In this document: piece by piece, positions 32,571 through 41,060 of the stretch
Layout of the letters: every line of letters starts with the position of its first letter
How positions within the stretch are numbered: position 1 is the first letter of the stretch
Source of the DNA: Kroppenstedtia sanguinis
Lineage (GTDB): Bacteria; Bacillota; Bacilli; Thermoactinomycetales; DSM-45169
Length of the DNA: 64,000 nucleotides
Assembly: GCF_050433445.1 (NCBI RefSeq)
Contig: NZ_JBNPXF010000010.1
Span: 41,166 to 105,165 of the forward strand
Direction: 5' to 3'
Program-made: the position numbers and the translations under genes
The notes under the pieces: generated by a model
Databases searched by the model: none
Told to the model about the DNA's origin: nothing
What the model saw: the letters and a program-made list of their open reading frames with translations, nothing else

Positions 32571-33206
32571 ATGAGGAAGATGGGCATTCGCCAGACATTG
32601 CGGTTGCATGTGGAGAGCCAGATGTCTCTGTATCTGTTTGTAGGCGTGTTGTTTATGATGGGTGTGATTTTCGGGGCGATCATCGTCAATACCTTGTCCC
32701 CGGTTCAAAAGGAAAATCTCCTCGGCTACCTGGGACACTTTTTCCAGGGGCTGGATCAAAAAGATGCCGCCGATCCCAAGATCGCCTTTCAACACTCGCT
32801 AGGGGGACATTTTAAAACACTAGGACTGATGTGGATCCTGGGCATATCTGTGATTGGGATTCCCTTCGTCTTTGTCCTCATGTTTTTAAAAGGGTTGGTC
32901 ATCGGCTTTACCGTCGGTTTTCTGGTGAACCAGCTCTCCTGGGAGGGACTATGGTTCTCACTGTCTGCGGTGGTGCCGCAAAATTTGTTGGTGGTTCCGG
33001 CATTGATGGTGGTTGCAGTCAGTGGAACGGCTTTCTCTGTCTTGTTAGCCAAAAATCGCTTGATTCAGCGTAGAGGAAAGATTTATCCGCAATTTTTATC
33101 CTACTCGATCCTGGTGACGTCTATGGCATGCATTCTGGTGGTGGCTTCTCTGTTTGAGGCATATGTCTCTCCTATGCTGATGCGGGTGGCAGTACCTCAT
33201 CCTTAA
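32571..33206 (+). CDS. spoIIM: Stage II sporulation protein M
   Basis: Integral membrane component of the SpoIIDMP engulfment machinery, 211 residues with five hydrophobic helices and the family GVIFGAIIVN segment after the first helix. It sits in the mother-cell membrane and recruits peptidoglycan hydrolases to the septum. ACAAGGAGGGAG gives a strong ribosome-binding site before ATG 32571. Location just upstream of fur fits Bacillales order. Two tandem family A repeats occupy its upstream region. No convincing sigma-E promoter is visible. Confidence 0.93.
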   Translation: MRKMGIRQTLRLHVESQMSLYLFVGVLFMMGVIFGAIIVNTLSPVQKENLLGYLGHFFQGLDQKDAADPKIAFQHSLGGHFKTLGLMWILGISVIGIPFVFVLMFLKGLVIGFTVGFLVNQLSWEGLWFSLSAVVPQNLLVVPALMVVAVSGTAFSVLLAKNRLIQRRGKIYPQFLSYSILVTSMACILVVASLFEAYVSPMLMRVAVPHP

Positions 33207-33210
33207 CAAA

Positions 33211-33225
33211 TTATAATATTTATCA
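33211..33225. promoter_or_regulatory. Candidate PerR/Fur box upstream of fur
   Basis: TTATAATATTTATCA fits the 7-1-7 Per box TTATAATNATTATAA at 12 of 14 defined positions. It is followed at 33227-33243 by a second dyad, ATGATATCTTATATCAT, and then by the promoter. In B. subtilis fur is PerR-regulated. Confidence 0.5.
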
Positions 33226-33248
33226 AATGATATCTTATATCATAAGAA

Positions 33249-33278
33249 TTGACTTCCTTGTTCTCCCTCTTCTATAAT
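33249..33278 (+). promoter_or_regulatory. Sigma-A-type promoter of fur
   Basis: TTGACT (33249-33254) and TATAAT (33273-33278) with an 18-bp spacer, 30 bp before the fur start. Confidence 0.75.
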
Positions 33279-33307
33279 GAGATCAGGAGTGCAGGGGGGT
33301 GTTCCAG

Positions 33308-33787
33308 ATGGAAGAGCGAGTAAGACAGATTAAACAGCAGCTTTCTGCTCACAATTACAAGCTGACCCCCCAACGGGAAGCAACGGTCCGTGTTCTGTTG
33401 GAGAACAAAGAGGACCATCTGAGCGCGGAGGATGTCTACCTGTTGGTGAAGGAAAAAGCGCCTGAGATCGGGCTGGCTACAGTATATCGAACACTGGAGC
33501 TCCTCAGCGATCTGCAGATCATCCACAAGTTGAACTTCGGTGACGGTGTCACCCGATATGAATTCCGTGCCGAAGGGGCTGAACATCATCATCATCATCT
33601 GATCTGCCTGAATTGTGGAGCTGTGGATGAAATCACCGATGACTGGCTGGGTCCGATTGAAAAGCGGGTGGAGGAAGAGTTTAACTTTCAGATTGTGGAT
33701 CACCGACTGACTTTTCACGGGGTCTGTCATCGGTGCAAAGACCAAGTTGAAGATCCCAAAAAACTAGTGGGTTCCAAGGTGACGTGA
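33308..33787 (+). CDS. fur: Ferric uptake regulator Fur
   Basis: Iron-responsive dimeric repressor of 159 residues. The winged-helix domain (about 1-83) includes LATVYRTLELL; the metal-binding domain has HHHHH at 93-97 and the structural zinc site CLNC (100-103) with a second CHRC near 141-144. ATG 33308 is preceded by an AGGGGGG site; an upstream GTG at 33299 would overlap it. It has its own promoter with Per/Fur-like dyads and a terminator over its stop. It could be another Fur-family member, but synteny after spoIIM supports Fur. Confidence 0.93.
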   Translation: MEERVRQIKQQLSAHNYKLTPQREATVRVLLENKEDHLSAEDVYLLVKEKAPEIGLATVYRTLELLSDLQIIHKLNFGDGVTRYEFRAEGAEHHHHHLICLNCGAVDEITDDWLGPIEKRVEEEFNFQIVDHRLTFHGVCHRCKDQVEDPKKLVGSKVT

Positions 33788-33812
33788 GATCCGGGATGAT
33801 CTCGCGTTTTTT
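33783..33812 (+). terminator. Intrinsic terminator overlapping the fur stop
   Basis: CGTGAGATC (33783-33791) pairs with GATCTCGCG (33798-33806), followed by six T. Confidence 0.82.
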
Positions 33813-33881
33813 GTTGAACAAAGGCGGTATGAAGTGGGATTGTCAAGTGGTATGATAGGGTTGGAAAAGGAGGAGTGTATC

Positions 33882-35015
33882 ATGATTATTGGAGTTCCAA
33901 AAGAAATTAAAGACAACGAAAACCGGGTCGCGATCTCTCCTGCGGGAGTGGACGCACTGGTGGGAGCCGGACACCAGGTTCTGATCCAAAAGGGGGCTGG
34001 CAATGGTAGCGGTTTCCCAGACGAGGATTTTTCGGAGCATGGAGCCAAAATCATGGACAGCGCGGAAGGAGTATGGGGTTCTGCGGATATGATCCTGAAA
34101 GTGAAAGAACCCCAAGCATCAGAGTTCCAATATTTCCGTGAAGGATTGATCCTCTTTACTTATCTTCACTTGGCCCCGGAGCCGGAATTAACCCGGGCTC
34201 TGATGGAGAACAAAGTAACCGCCATCGCCTATGAAACGATTCAGTTGGATAACGGGGCGCTCCCCTTGCTGACTCCCATGTCGGAAGTGGCGGGGCGGAT
34301 GTCGGTTCAAGTCGGAGCGCAGTTCCTGGAAAAACCGAAGGGTGGAAAAGGGGTTCTGCTCGGCGGGGTTCCGGGAGTTCTGCCCGGTGAGGTGGTCATC
34401 ATCGGAGGTGGTATCGTCGGCACGAACGCTGCCAAGATCGCTTTGGGTCTCGGAGCTAATGTGACGATTATCGACCTCAACCCCGACCGTCTGCGGCAAC
34501 TGGATGATATTTTCCATGGACAGGTCCGAACCTTGATGTCCAATCCCTTCAATATCGGACAAGCCGCTAAAAAAGCGGACCTGCTGATCGGAGCGGTCCT
34601 GATTCCGGGGCGGCGCGCTCCGCGTCTGGTGACGGAAGAGATGGTCCAAGAGATGAGCCCAGGATCTGTGATCGTGGATGTGGCCATCGACCAGGGCGGT
34701 TCTATCGCCACCAGTGACCGGGTGACCACCCACAGCAACCCCACCTATGTCAAGCATGGTGTGGTTCATTACGCTGTGGCCAACATCCCGGGAGCGGTGG
34801 CCCGCACATCCACTTATGCACTTACCAATGTGACCATGCCCTACGCAGTGCAGATCGCCAACGAGGGATTGGAAAAATCTCTACAGAAAAACCGTCCTCT
34901 TGCCCGAGGGATCAATGTGATGGATGGGGTGGTCACCTATCAAGCGGTTGCGGAGGATTTGAAGCTTCCCTATCGATCCCTGGATGATCTGATGGGTCAG
35001 CCGATTCTGGGATAA
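33882..35015 (+). CDS. ald: Alanine dehydrogenase
   Basis: NAD-dependent interconversion of alanine and pyruvate, often used in spore germination and sporulation. The 377 residues show R15 and K74 as substrate contacts, catalytic H96 in YLHLAPE, and the Rossmann motif GGGIVGTNAA. ATG 33882 has AAAGGAGGAG 5-6 nt upstream; an upstream in-frame ATG at 33834 lacks a site. Length equals B. subtilis Ald within a residue. Confidence 0.95.
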   Translation: MIIGVPKEIKDNENRVAISPAGVDALVGAGHQVLIQKGAGNGSGFPDEDFSEHGAKIMDSAEGVWGSADMILKVKEPQASEFQYFREGLILFTYLHLAPEPELTRALMENKVTAIAYETIQLDNGALPLLTPMSEVAGRMSVQVGAQFLEKPKGGKGVLLGGVPGVLPGEVVIIGGGIVGTNAAKIALGLGANVTIIDLNPDRLRQLDDIFHGQVRTLMSNPFNIGQAAKKADLLIGAVLIPGRRAPRLVTEEMVQEMSPGSVIVDVAIDQGGSIATSDRVTTHSNPTYVKHGVVHYAVANIPGAVARTSTYALTNVTMPYAVQIANEGLEKSLQKNRPLARGINVMDGVVTYQAVAEDLKLPYRSLDDLMGQPILG

Positions 35016-35080
35016 AGTAAACATAGGAATCCCCCCTTTCCCATAAGATAAAGGTAACGAGGTGGGAAAGGACGAGGTCG

Positions 35081-35323
35081 ATGATCATCTCGCTCCGCCG
35101 GTTGGCGGCATGGGCCAAGTTTTTGATCCTGTTTGTGATCCTGACTCTGATTTTATACCAGGCGATCGCCATCCTGTCCCAATGGATGCTACCCACCCAT
35201 CGGTATGGGGAGCCGAGGGGACGAGCGGTCAAAGTGATGGCACCCTTGGAAGAGCCGGGGCGACGGGGGGATATAGCTGATATAAAAGAGCGCCTCCGTA
35301 TGTTTTATTGGCTGGGCGAATAA
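35081..35323 (+). CDS. DUF4227 protein (YqzK-like)
   Basis: An 80-residue protein with one transmembrane helix (about 13-33, FLILFVILTLILYQAIAI) and a basic, Pro/Arg-containing C-terminal part. This is the DUF4227/YqzK pattern. In B. subtilis yqzK lies between fur and xerD; here xerD is absent and deoB follows. Function unknown. A terminator directly follows. Confidence 0.8.
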   Translation: MIISLRRLAAWAKFLILFVILTLILYQAIAILSQWMLPTHRYGEPRGRAVKVMAPLEEPGRRGDIADIKERLRMFYWLGE

Positions 35324-35332
35324 TCCTTTTCA

Positions 35333-35364
35333 CCGCTTGGGGATGCCTTGAGCGGGCTTTTTTG
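35333..35364 (+). terminator. Intrinsic terminator after DUF4227
   Basis: CCGCTTGGGG and CCTTGAGCGG form a 10-bp stem including three G-T pairs, followed by a G-C and six to seven T. Confidence 0.7.
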
Positions 35365-35390
35365 TGAGACAGTGGATAGGGGTGAGACAT

Positions 35391-36578
35391 GTGCAGAGAT
35401 TTGATCGAATCGTTTTAGTCGTGTTGGACAGTGTAGGCATCGGAGCCTTGCCCGATGCGAAACAGTTTGGGGATGAGGGTGTTCACACCATGGGCCATAT
35501 TGCTGAAGCAAGGGGGCTGCATCTTCCTCATCTCGCAGAGTGGGGGTTGTCCAATATTGAACCGATCCCGGGAATCGAGCCGGCAGACAAGCCCCGAGCC
35601 CATTTTGGAAAGATGGCGGAGGTTTCCGCAGGTAAAGATACAACGAATGGGCATTGGGAGTTGATGGGTGTACATACATCGACCCCCTTTAAAACGTATC
35701 CCGAGGGTTTCCCTGATGAATTGATCCAAGCCTTTGAACAACGGATTGGGCGCAAGGTACTGGGAAATAAACCGGCCTCGGGAACGGCGATCATCGAGGA
35801 ATTGGGAGAGAAACAGATGGAGTCAGGGGACGTGATCGTCTATACATCGGCGGACAGTGTTTTTCAGATTGCCGCCCATGAAGAAGTGATCCCCTTGGAT
35901 GAGTTGTACCGAATCTGTGAGGTGGCACGGGAACTGACCATGGATGAACGGTTTGCCGTGGTCCGGGTGATCGCCCGCCCCTTCGTCGGCCAGCCGGGGA
36001 GTTTTGTACGAACCGCTCATCGAAAGGATTATTCCGTTAAACCGCCGCGACCGACGGTGATGAACTTTTTGCAACAGGCGGGTCTGGATACGATTGCGAT
36101 CGGAAAAATATCGGATATTTACGCCGGTGAGGGGATCACCCGCTCGATTAAAACGGAAAACAACATGGACGGGGTGGACAAACTGTTGGGGATTCTGAAG
36201 GAATCCTGGACCGGGTTGTCTTTTATCAATCTGGTCGATTTCGATTCCAAATATGGACATCGGCGGGATCCAGAGGGATACGGACAGGCTTTGGAAGATT
36301 TCGATCGACGGTTGCCAGAGATTATGGAGTTGATCCGCCCTTCCGATCTTCTGATCATCACGGCGGATCACGGAAATGATCCCACCTACACCGGAACGGA
36401 TCATACTCGGGAATATGTCCCCCTCTTTGTCTGGGGGCCGTTGTTAGAGGAGGCGGGTCACTCCCTGGGGGTAAGGAAGACTTTTTCTGATGTGGGGGCC
36501 ACGATAGCGGACAATTTTGGAGTGCAGATGCCGGAATATGGAACTTCATTTCTGCCCCAATTATCATACCGAGGGTAA
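35391..36578 (+). CDS. deoB: Phosphopentomutase
   Basis: Interconverts (deoxy)ribose 1- and 5-phosphate in nucleoside salvage. The 395-residue alkaline-phosphatase-superfamily enzyme has the metal and phosphoacceptor motif KDTTNGHWE, an N-terminal LDSVGIGALPDA, and C-terminal ITADHGNDPT and GTDHTREYVP. GTG 35391 is preceded by AGGGGTGAG about 8 nt away. It heads deoB-pnp-pnp-pdp, a complete deoxynucleoside phosphorolysis set. Confidence 0.94.
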   Translation: MQRFDRIVLVVLDSVGIGALPDAKQFGDEGVHTMGHIAEARGLHLPHLAEWGLSNIEPIPGIEPADKPRAHFGKMAEVSAGKDTTNGHWELMGVHTSTPFKTYPEGFPDELIQAFEQRIGRKVLGNKPASGTAIIEELGEKQMESGDVIVYTSADSVFQIAAHEEVIPLDELYRICEVARELTMDERFAVVRVIARPFVGQPGSFVRTAHRKDYSVKPPRPTVMNFLQQAGLDTIAIGKISDIYAGEGITRSIKTENNMDGVDKLLGILKESWTGLSFINLVDFDSKYGHRRDPEGYGQALEDFDRRLPEIMELIRPSDLLIITADHGNDPTYTGTDHTREYVPLFVWGPLLEEAGHSLGVRKTFSDVGATIADNFGVQMPEYGTSFLPQLSYRG

Positions 36579-36594
36579 GGGAGAGGGGATCTAG

Positions 36595-37425
36595 ATGGAA
36601 TCGATGCTACGAAAAACGGAGCAGGCCGCACAGGTGATCCGGGAAAAAATCACAGAGGAACCGAAGATCGGTTTGGTCCTCGGTTCTGGACTGGGAATTC
36701 TGGCGGAGGAGATCGAGGGGCCCGAAACCGTCGATTATGGAGAGATTCCCCATTTTCCCGTGTCAACCGTGGAAGGTCATGCCGGGCGGCTAGTAGTAGG
36801 AAGACTGGAATCTCAGCCGGTGGTGACGATGCAAGGAAGGTTTCATTATTATGAAGGATATGGGATGCAGGAGGTCACCTTTCCGATCCGGGTGATGAAA
36901 GCCTTAGGTGTGGAGACGCTGATCGTCACCAACGCCGCCGGTGGGATTCATACTGATTTTGAGGCGGGGGACCTGATGTTGATCCGGGATCATCTCAACC
37001 TGATGTTTACCAATCCCCTGATGGGTCCCAACCATTCTGAATGGGGGGTTCGGTTTCCCGATATGTCAGAGGCATACGATCCTCAGTACCGGCAATTAGC
37101 CAAAGAAGTGGCGAAGGCCCAGGGAATCCACTTGCGTGAGGGAATCTATGCCGGACTGACCGGTCCTTCCTATGAAACCCCCGCTGAGATTCGCATGCTG
37201 CGACAGATGGGAGCCGATGCCGTCGGTATGTCTACGGTTCCCGAGGTGATCGTAGCCAGACACGGGGGCATGCGGGTCATCGGGATCTCCTGCATCTCCA
37301 ATCTGGCCGCGGGAATCTTGCCCCAGCCTCTCAGTCACGAAGAGGTGATGGAGACGGCGGAGCGGGTAAAGCCCCGTTTTATCCGGCTGGTGAAAGGGTT
37401 GATCCAGGAGATCGGATCGATTTAG
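36595..37425 (+). CDS. punA: Purine nucleoside phosphorylase, trimeric class (paralogue 1)
   Basis: Phosphorolysis of purine (deoxy)nucleosides; 276 residues. Typical motifs are LGSGLG, GHAGRLVVG, GRFHYYEGY, TNAAGG and GMSTVPEV. The two base-specificity residues keep the guanine/hypoxanthine pattern: Glu in SYETPAE and Asn in SCISNLA, which equal E201 and N243 of mammalian PNP. ATG 36595 follows a GGGAGAGGGG site. The next gene is a paralogue, roughly 60% identical by eye. Confidence 0.94.
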   Translation: MESMLRKTEQAAQVIREKITEEPKIGLVLGSGLGILAEEIEGPETVDYGEIPHFPVSTVEGHAGRLVVGRLESQPVVTMQGRFHYYEGYGMQEVTFPIRVMKALGVETLIVTNAAGGIHTDFEAGDLMLIRDHLNLMFTNPLMGPNHSEWGVRFPDMSEAYDPQYRQLAKEVAKAQGIHLREGIYAGLTGPSYETPAEIRMLRQMGADAVGMSTVPEVIVARHGGMRVIGISCISNLAAGILPQPLSHEEVMETAERVKPRFIRLVKGLIQEIGSI

Positions 37426-37460
37426 GAAAGATGCGAAACCAAGGGAGAGGGGCCACATCC

Positions 37461-38285
37461 ATGCAAAGACTAGAACAGATTGTAGAAGCAAAGGAAGTGA
37501 TTGGGAAAAAGACAGATCATCGGCCGACGATCGGGTTGATCCTGGGTTCGGGACTAGGGGATCTGGCTCGGGACCTGGAGGAGGCGGACTCGATTCCCTA
37601 TGAGGAGATTCCTCACTTCCCCGAATCCACAGTAGAGGGTCATGCGGGCAGACTGGTTGTCGGTCGCCTCTCGGGCAAGACGGTGGTGGCGATGGAGGGA
37701 CGTTTTCATTATTATGAAGGATATACTCAGCAGGAAGTGGTCTTTCCCGTCTATGTTATGAAGGCACTCGGGGTGAAAAGCCTGGTGGCAACCAATGCTT
37801 GTGGCGGGATGAATGGTTCCTTTCAGGCGGGGGATCTGATGTTGATTGAGGATCATCTCAATTTTACCGGAGCCAATCCCTTGATCGGTCCCAATGAAGA
37901 CCGCTTAGGCCCTCGTTTTCCCGATCTGTCGAGGGCATATGACCGGGATTTGATTCAATTGGCCCGGGAAGTGGCGGATGAGCAGGGAATCCGACTGCAA
38001 CAAGGGGTGTATGCAGGAATCAGTGGTCCTTCCTACATGACTCCGGCGGAATTGATTATGCTTCGTAACCTGGGAGGGGATACCGTCGGTATGTCGACGG
38101 TTCCAGAAGTGATCGCAGCTCGCCATGCAGGACTGAAAGTGCTGGGGATTTCCTGTATTACGGATATGGCCATCGGTGAGGAGCTGGAACCTCTGACCCA
38201 TGAACAGGTGGTGGAGGTGGCCAACCAGACCAAACCTCGGTTTATCAGGTTGGTAAAAGGAATCCTGGCCCGGATGGAGGGGTAA
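37461..38285 (+). CDS. Purine nucleoside phosphorylase paralogue 2 with altered specificity residues
   Basis: Tandem paralogue of the preceding gene, 274 residues, with the same fold and phosphate motifs (LGSGLG, GHAGRLVVG, GRFHYYEGY, GMSTVPEV). The base-site pair differs: Met replaces Glu (SYMTPAE) and Asp replaces Asn (SCITDMA). Asp at the latter position occurs in methylthioadenosine phosphorylases and favours 6-aminopurines in PNP mutants, so adenosine-type substrates are an inference. ATG 37461 has AAGGGAGAGGGG 8 nt upstream. It is coupled to pdp (1-bp gap). Confidence 0.88.
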   Translation: MQRLEQIVEAKEVIGKKTDHRPTIGLILGSGLGDLARDLEEADSIPYEEIPHFPESTVEGHAGRLVVGRLSGKTVVAMEGRFHYYEGYTQQEVVFPVYVMKALGVKSLVATNACGGMNGSFQAGDLMLIEDHLNFTGANPLIGPNEDRLGPRFPDLSRAYDRDLIQLAREVADEQGIRLQQGVYAGISGPSYMTPAELIMLRNLGGDTVGMSTVPEVIAARHAGLKVLGISCITDMAIGEELEPLTHEQVVEVANQTKPRFIRLVKGILARMEG

Positions 38286-38286
38286 A

Positions 38287-39609
38287 ATGGAGGTCGTGGA
38301 ACTCATTCGGAAAAAACGGGACGGACAGGCACTAACTTCCGAGGAGATCCGGTTTCTGATTCAAGGATATGCCCACGAGCGTATTCCGGACTATCAGATG
38401 TCTGCCTGGGCCATGGCTGTCCGCCTGCAGGGGATGGATACCCGGGAAACGGCGGATTTGACTCTGGAGATGGTTCGATCCGGTGAGGAGGTGGATCTCT
38501 CCGCGATTAAAGGAATCAAAGTGGATAAGCACAGCACCGGAGGGGTGGGGGACACTACCACGCTGGTGCTAGGCCCCCTGGTGGCGGCGGCGGGTGTGCC
38601 GGTGGCTAAACTGTCTGGCCGCGGTCTCGGTCATACGGGAGGAACCATTGACAAACTGGAATCTTTTTCTGGGTTTGACACGGCGTTGAGCACGGCGGGT
38701 TTTGTCCAGCAAGTCAATGAGTGGGGTTTAGCCGTGATGGGACAGACCGCTGATCTCACTCCCGCAGACAAGAAGCTCTACGCCCTGCGAGATGTCACTG
38801 CCACGGTGGATTCCATCCCGTTGATCGCCAGTTCAATCATGAGCAAAAAGATCGCTGCCGGTGCGGATGCGATTGTGCTGGATGTCAAAACCGGTAGCGG
38901 GGCGTTTATGAAAGAGGAAAAACAGGCTCGTGAGCTGGCCCGGTCCATGGTTGAAATTGGGCAGCGGATTGGACGGCAGACCGTAGCGGTGATCAGTGAT
39001 ATGAATCAACCACTGGGGTATGCTGTGGGCAATGCCCTGGAAGTGAAGGAAGCGATTGAAACTCTGAAGGGCAAGGGCCCACGGGATCTGACGGAACTCT
39101 GCTTGACCCTAGGGGGACAGATGGTGACCTTGGCCGGAATGGCGGGATCGAGGGAGGAGGCTGAAGCGAAGTTGAAAGCCACCCTCGATGACGGTTCGGC
39201 TCTGGAGCGTTTTCGCCAGTTGGTGAAAGCCCAGGGAGGAGATGTCCGGGCAGTGGATGAGCCGGATCGGCTTCCGCAATCTCCGGTACAATTCCCCGTT
39301 CACTCCCCCATTCAAGGGATCGTCACCTCCTTGGATGCGGAGGCGATCGGCTTGTGTGCCATGCAACTGGGAGCCGGCCGGAAGACCAAGGAGTCTCCTA
39401 TCGATTACAGTGTCGGGGTGGTTCTGCAGAAAAAAATCGGGGATGTGGTACAAAAAGGGGATACACTGGCCGTTCTTCACGCCAATAGCAGAGCAGAGGC
39501 AGAAGCGGTACAGGAGCGTTTCCTGAGCACGGTCACCCTGGGAGAGCAAAGGGTGACACCGCCTCCCTTGATCCGAGAATTGGTGACAGCGGGACAGGAG
39601 GAATCATGA
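38287..39609 (+). CDS. pdp: Pyrimidine-nucleoside phosphorylase
   Basis: Phosphorolysis of uridine and thymidine; 440 residues. Signatures are KVDKHSTGGVGDTT (phosphate and substrate Lys), SGRGLGHTGGT, and a C-terminal domain with GVVLQKKIGD. The N-terminal helical domain (about 1-65) and the alpha/beta domain are complete. GGAGGGG precedes ATG 38287. It is the last gene of the salvage operon before a terminator. Confidence 0.95.
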   Translation: MEVVELIRKKRDGQALTSEEIRFLIQGYAHERIPDYQMSAWAMAVRLQGMDTRETADLTLEMVRSGEEVDLSAIKGIKVDKHSTGGVGDTTTLVLGPLVAAAGVPVAKLSGRGLGHTGGTIDKLESFSGFDTALSTAGFVQQVNEWGLAVMGQTADLTPADKKLYALRDVTATVDSIPLIASSIMSKKIAAGADAIVLDVKTGSGAFMKEEKQARELARSMVEIGQRIGRQTVAVISDMNQPLGYAVGNALEVKEAIETLKGKGPRDLTELCLTLGGQMVTLAGMAGSREEAEAKLKATLDDGSALERFRQLVKAQGGDVRAVDEPDRLPQSPVQFPVHSPIQGIVTSLDAEAIGLCAMQLGAGRKTKESPIDYSVGVVLQKKIGDVVQKGDTLAVLHANSRAEAEAVQERFLSTVTLGEQRVTPPPLIRELVTAGQEES

Positions 39610-39629
39610 ATCATTTCATGAATCATTTC
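39606..39629 (+). repeat. Perfect 12-bp tandem duplication at the pdp stop
   Basis: ATGAATCATTTC occurs twice in a row; the first copy contains the pdp stop codon. Probably a slippage duplication. Confidence 0.8.
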
Positions 39630-39652
39630 ACCGGACAAAAGTCCGGTTTTTT
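39630..39652 (+). terminator. Intrinsic terminator after pdp
   Basis: ACCGGAC (39630-39636) and GTCCGGT (39641-39647) with an AAAA loop, followed by six T. Confidence 0.88.
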
Positions 39653-39723
39653 CTTTTGACAAATATGGAATAATCATCCTCTCCTCCGCTCACAATAAGG
39701 GTACGAGAAGGAGGGAAGCCTCG

Positions 39724-40911
39724 ATGCGAGTGCGTTTATGTGTGTGGGTACTGTTGGTGTGTCTCCCCGTTGCGGTAGCTCCCACCTCCGTGTGGGCGGC
39801 GGAAGAGGGGTTGGCGCCCCATTCTAAATCGGCTGTTTTGGTCGATGCAGATACCGGAACGGTGTTGTATGAGAAAAATAGCCGGGAGAAGCTGCCACCG
39901 GCAAGCATCACCAAAATTATGACGATGCTTTTGGTGATGGAAGCATTGGAGAAGGGCAAAATCTCCTATGAAGATCAAGTACGGACCAGTGAATATGCCT
40001 CCTCTATGGGAGGGGCCCAGATTTTTTTGGAAACCGGCGAAGTGATGAAGCTGGAAGATCTATTGAAAGCAGTGGCAGTTGGAAGTGCCAATGATGCTTC
40101 AGTGGCTCTCGCCGAACATTTGGCGGGAACAGAAAAGAAATTCGTGGAAATGATGAATCAGCGAGCCGAAGAGTTGGGCATGAAAGATACCTGCTTTCAA
40201 AACCCCAATGGTCTGCCTGCACCTAACCATTATTCCACGGCGAGAGATATTGCGATCATGTCCCGGGAGTTGCTTAAACACCGGGAAATCACCCGCTTTA
40301 CGAAAACCTATGAGGATTATCTGCGAAAAGACAGTAAAAAGCCTTTTTGGTTGGTGAACACCAATAAGTTGGTGAAGTTTTACGAAGGATTGGATGGACT
40401 TAAAACAGGATTTACAGGAGAAGCGGGTTTTTGCCTCGCCGCTACTGCCAAGCGCCGGGATTTGCGGGCAATTGCGGTGGTTATGGGTGAACCGGATGTG
40501 AAGGATCGAAACCGGGAAATTACACGTATGTTGGATTTTGCATTCAATCAATACGCCAACCGAGTGATTTACAAACCGGGCCAATTGATTGGCAAACTTC
40601 AAGTGGACAAGGGAGAAAAAAGTGTGATCGAGGTGCGTTCCCCCCAACAGTTCAGCGTGTTGATGAAAAAGGGGGAGAATGCTGAGGATTACCGGAAGAA
40701 AATTCACTGGGAAAAGCTGAAGGCACCGATTAAGAAAGGACAACTCTTGGGAACAGTGGAAGTGGAGAAAGACGGAAAAACAGTTGCCCGGATGGAGTTG
40801 GCTTCGGCCCGGGAAATTCCCCAAGCGAGTGTATGGACCCTACTGAAGCGAACTGCTAGGAAACTGTTTTTTATTCCGGATGAAGCGCCGGCTGCTGATC
40901 CCGAAACTTGA
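39724..40911 (+). CDS. dacF: D-alanyl-D-alanine carboxypeptidase DacF
   Basis: Penicillin-binding protein that trims peptidoglycan stem peptides; in Bacillus DacF works in the forespore. The 395 residues show a signal peptide (1-26), SxxK at S61-K64 (SITK), SAN in SANDAS, KTG in LKTGFTGEAG, a C-terminal PBP5-like beta domain, and a possible C-terminal anchor. AGGAGGGAAG precedes ATG 39724. Position directly upstream of spoIIAA defines it as DacF rather than DacA or DacB. Confidence 0.92.
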   Translation: MRVRLCVWVLLVCLPVAVAPTSVWAAEEGLAPHSKSAVLVDADTGTVLYEKNSREKLPPASITKIMTMLLVMEALEKGKISYEDQVRTSEYASSMGGAQIFLETGEVMKLEDLLKAVAVGSANDASVALAEHLAGTEKKFVEMMNQRAEELGMKDTCFQNPNGLPAPNHYSTARDIAIMSRELLKHREITRFTKTYEDYLRKDSKKPFWLVNTNKLVKFYEGLDGLKTGFTGEAGFCLAATAKRRDLRAIAVVMGEPDVKDRNREITRMLDFAFNQYANRVIYKPGQLIGKLQVDKGEKSVIEVRSPQQFSVLMKKGENAEDYRKKIHWEKLKAPIKKGQLLGTVEVEKDGKTVARMELASAREIPQASVWTLLKRTARKLFFIPDEAPAADPET

Positions 40912-40950
40912 GACCGATTCCGCCCGTCTCCGAACGGGCGGAATTGGTCT
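40911..40950. terminator. Strong hairpin after dacF
   Basis: AGACCGATTCCGCCCGT (40911-40927) pairs with ACGGGCGGAATTGGTCT (40934-40950) with one wobble. The T tract after it is interrupted. Confidence 0.7.
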
Positions 40951-40989
40951 TGTCGGTCTTTCCCGGTTTTTCTCTATTTTTGTCATAAG

Positions 40990-41019
40990 GGAGGAACCCC
41001 TTTTGAAATCGTAGAAGTG
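40990..41019 (+). promoter_or_regulatory. Candidate sigma-H promoter of spoIIA
   Basis: GGAGGAACC resembles the -35 RnAGGAwWW, and GTAGAAGTG after a 12-bp spacer resembles the -10 RnnGAATww. The match is partial, but spoIIA is sigma-H-dependent in Bacillus. Confidence 0.4.
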
Positions 41020-41060
41020 GAGAGAAACCGGATTTTTACAGAACGACAGGGGGAAGAGAA

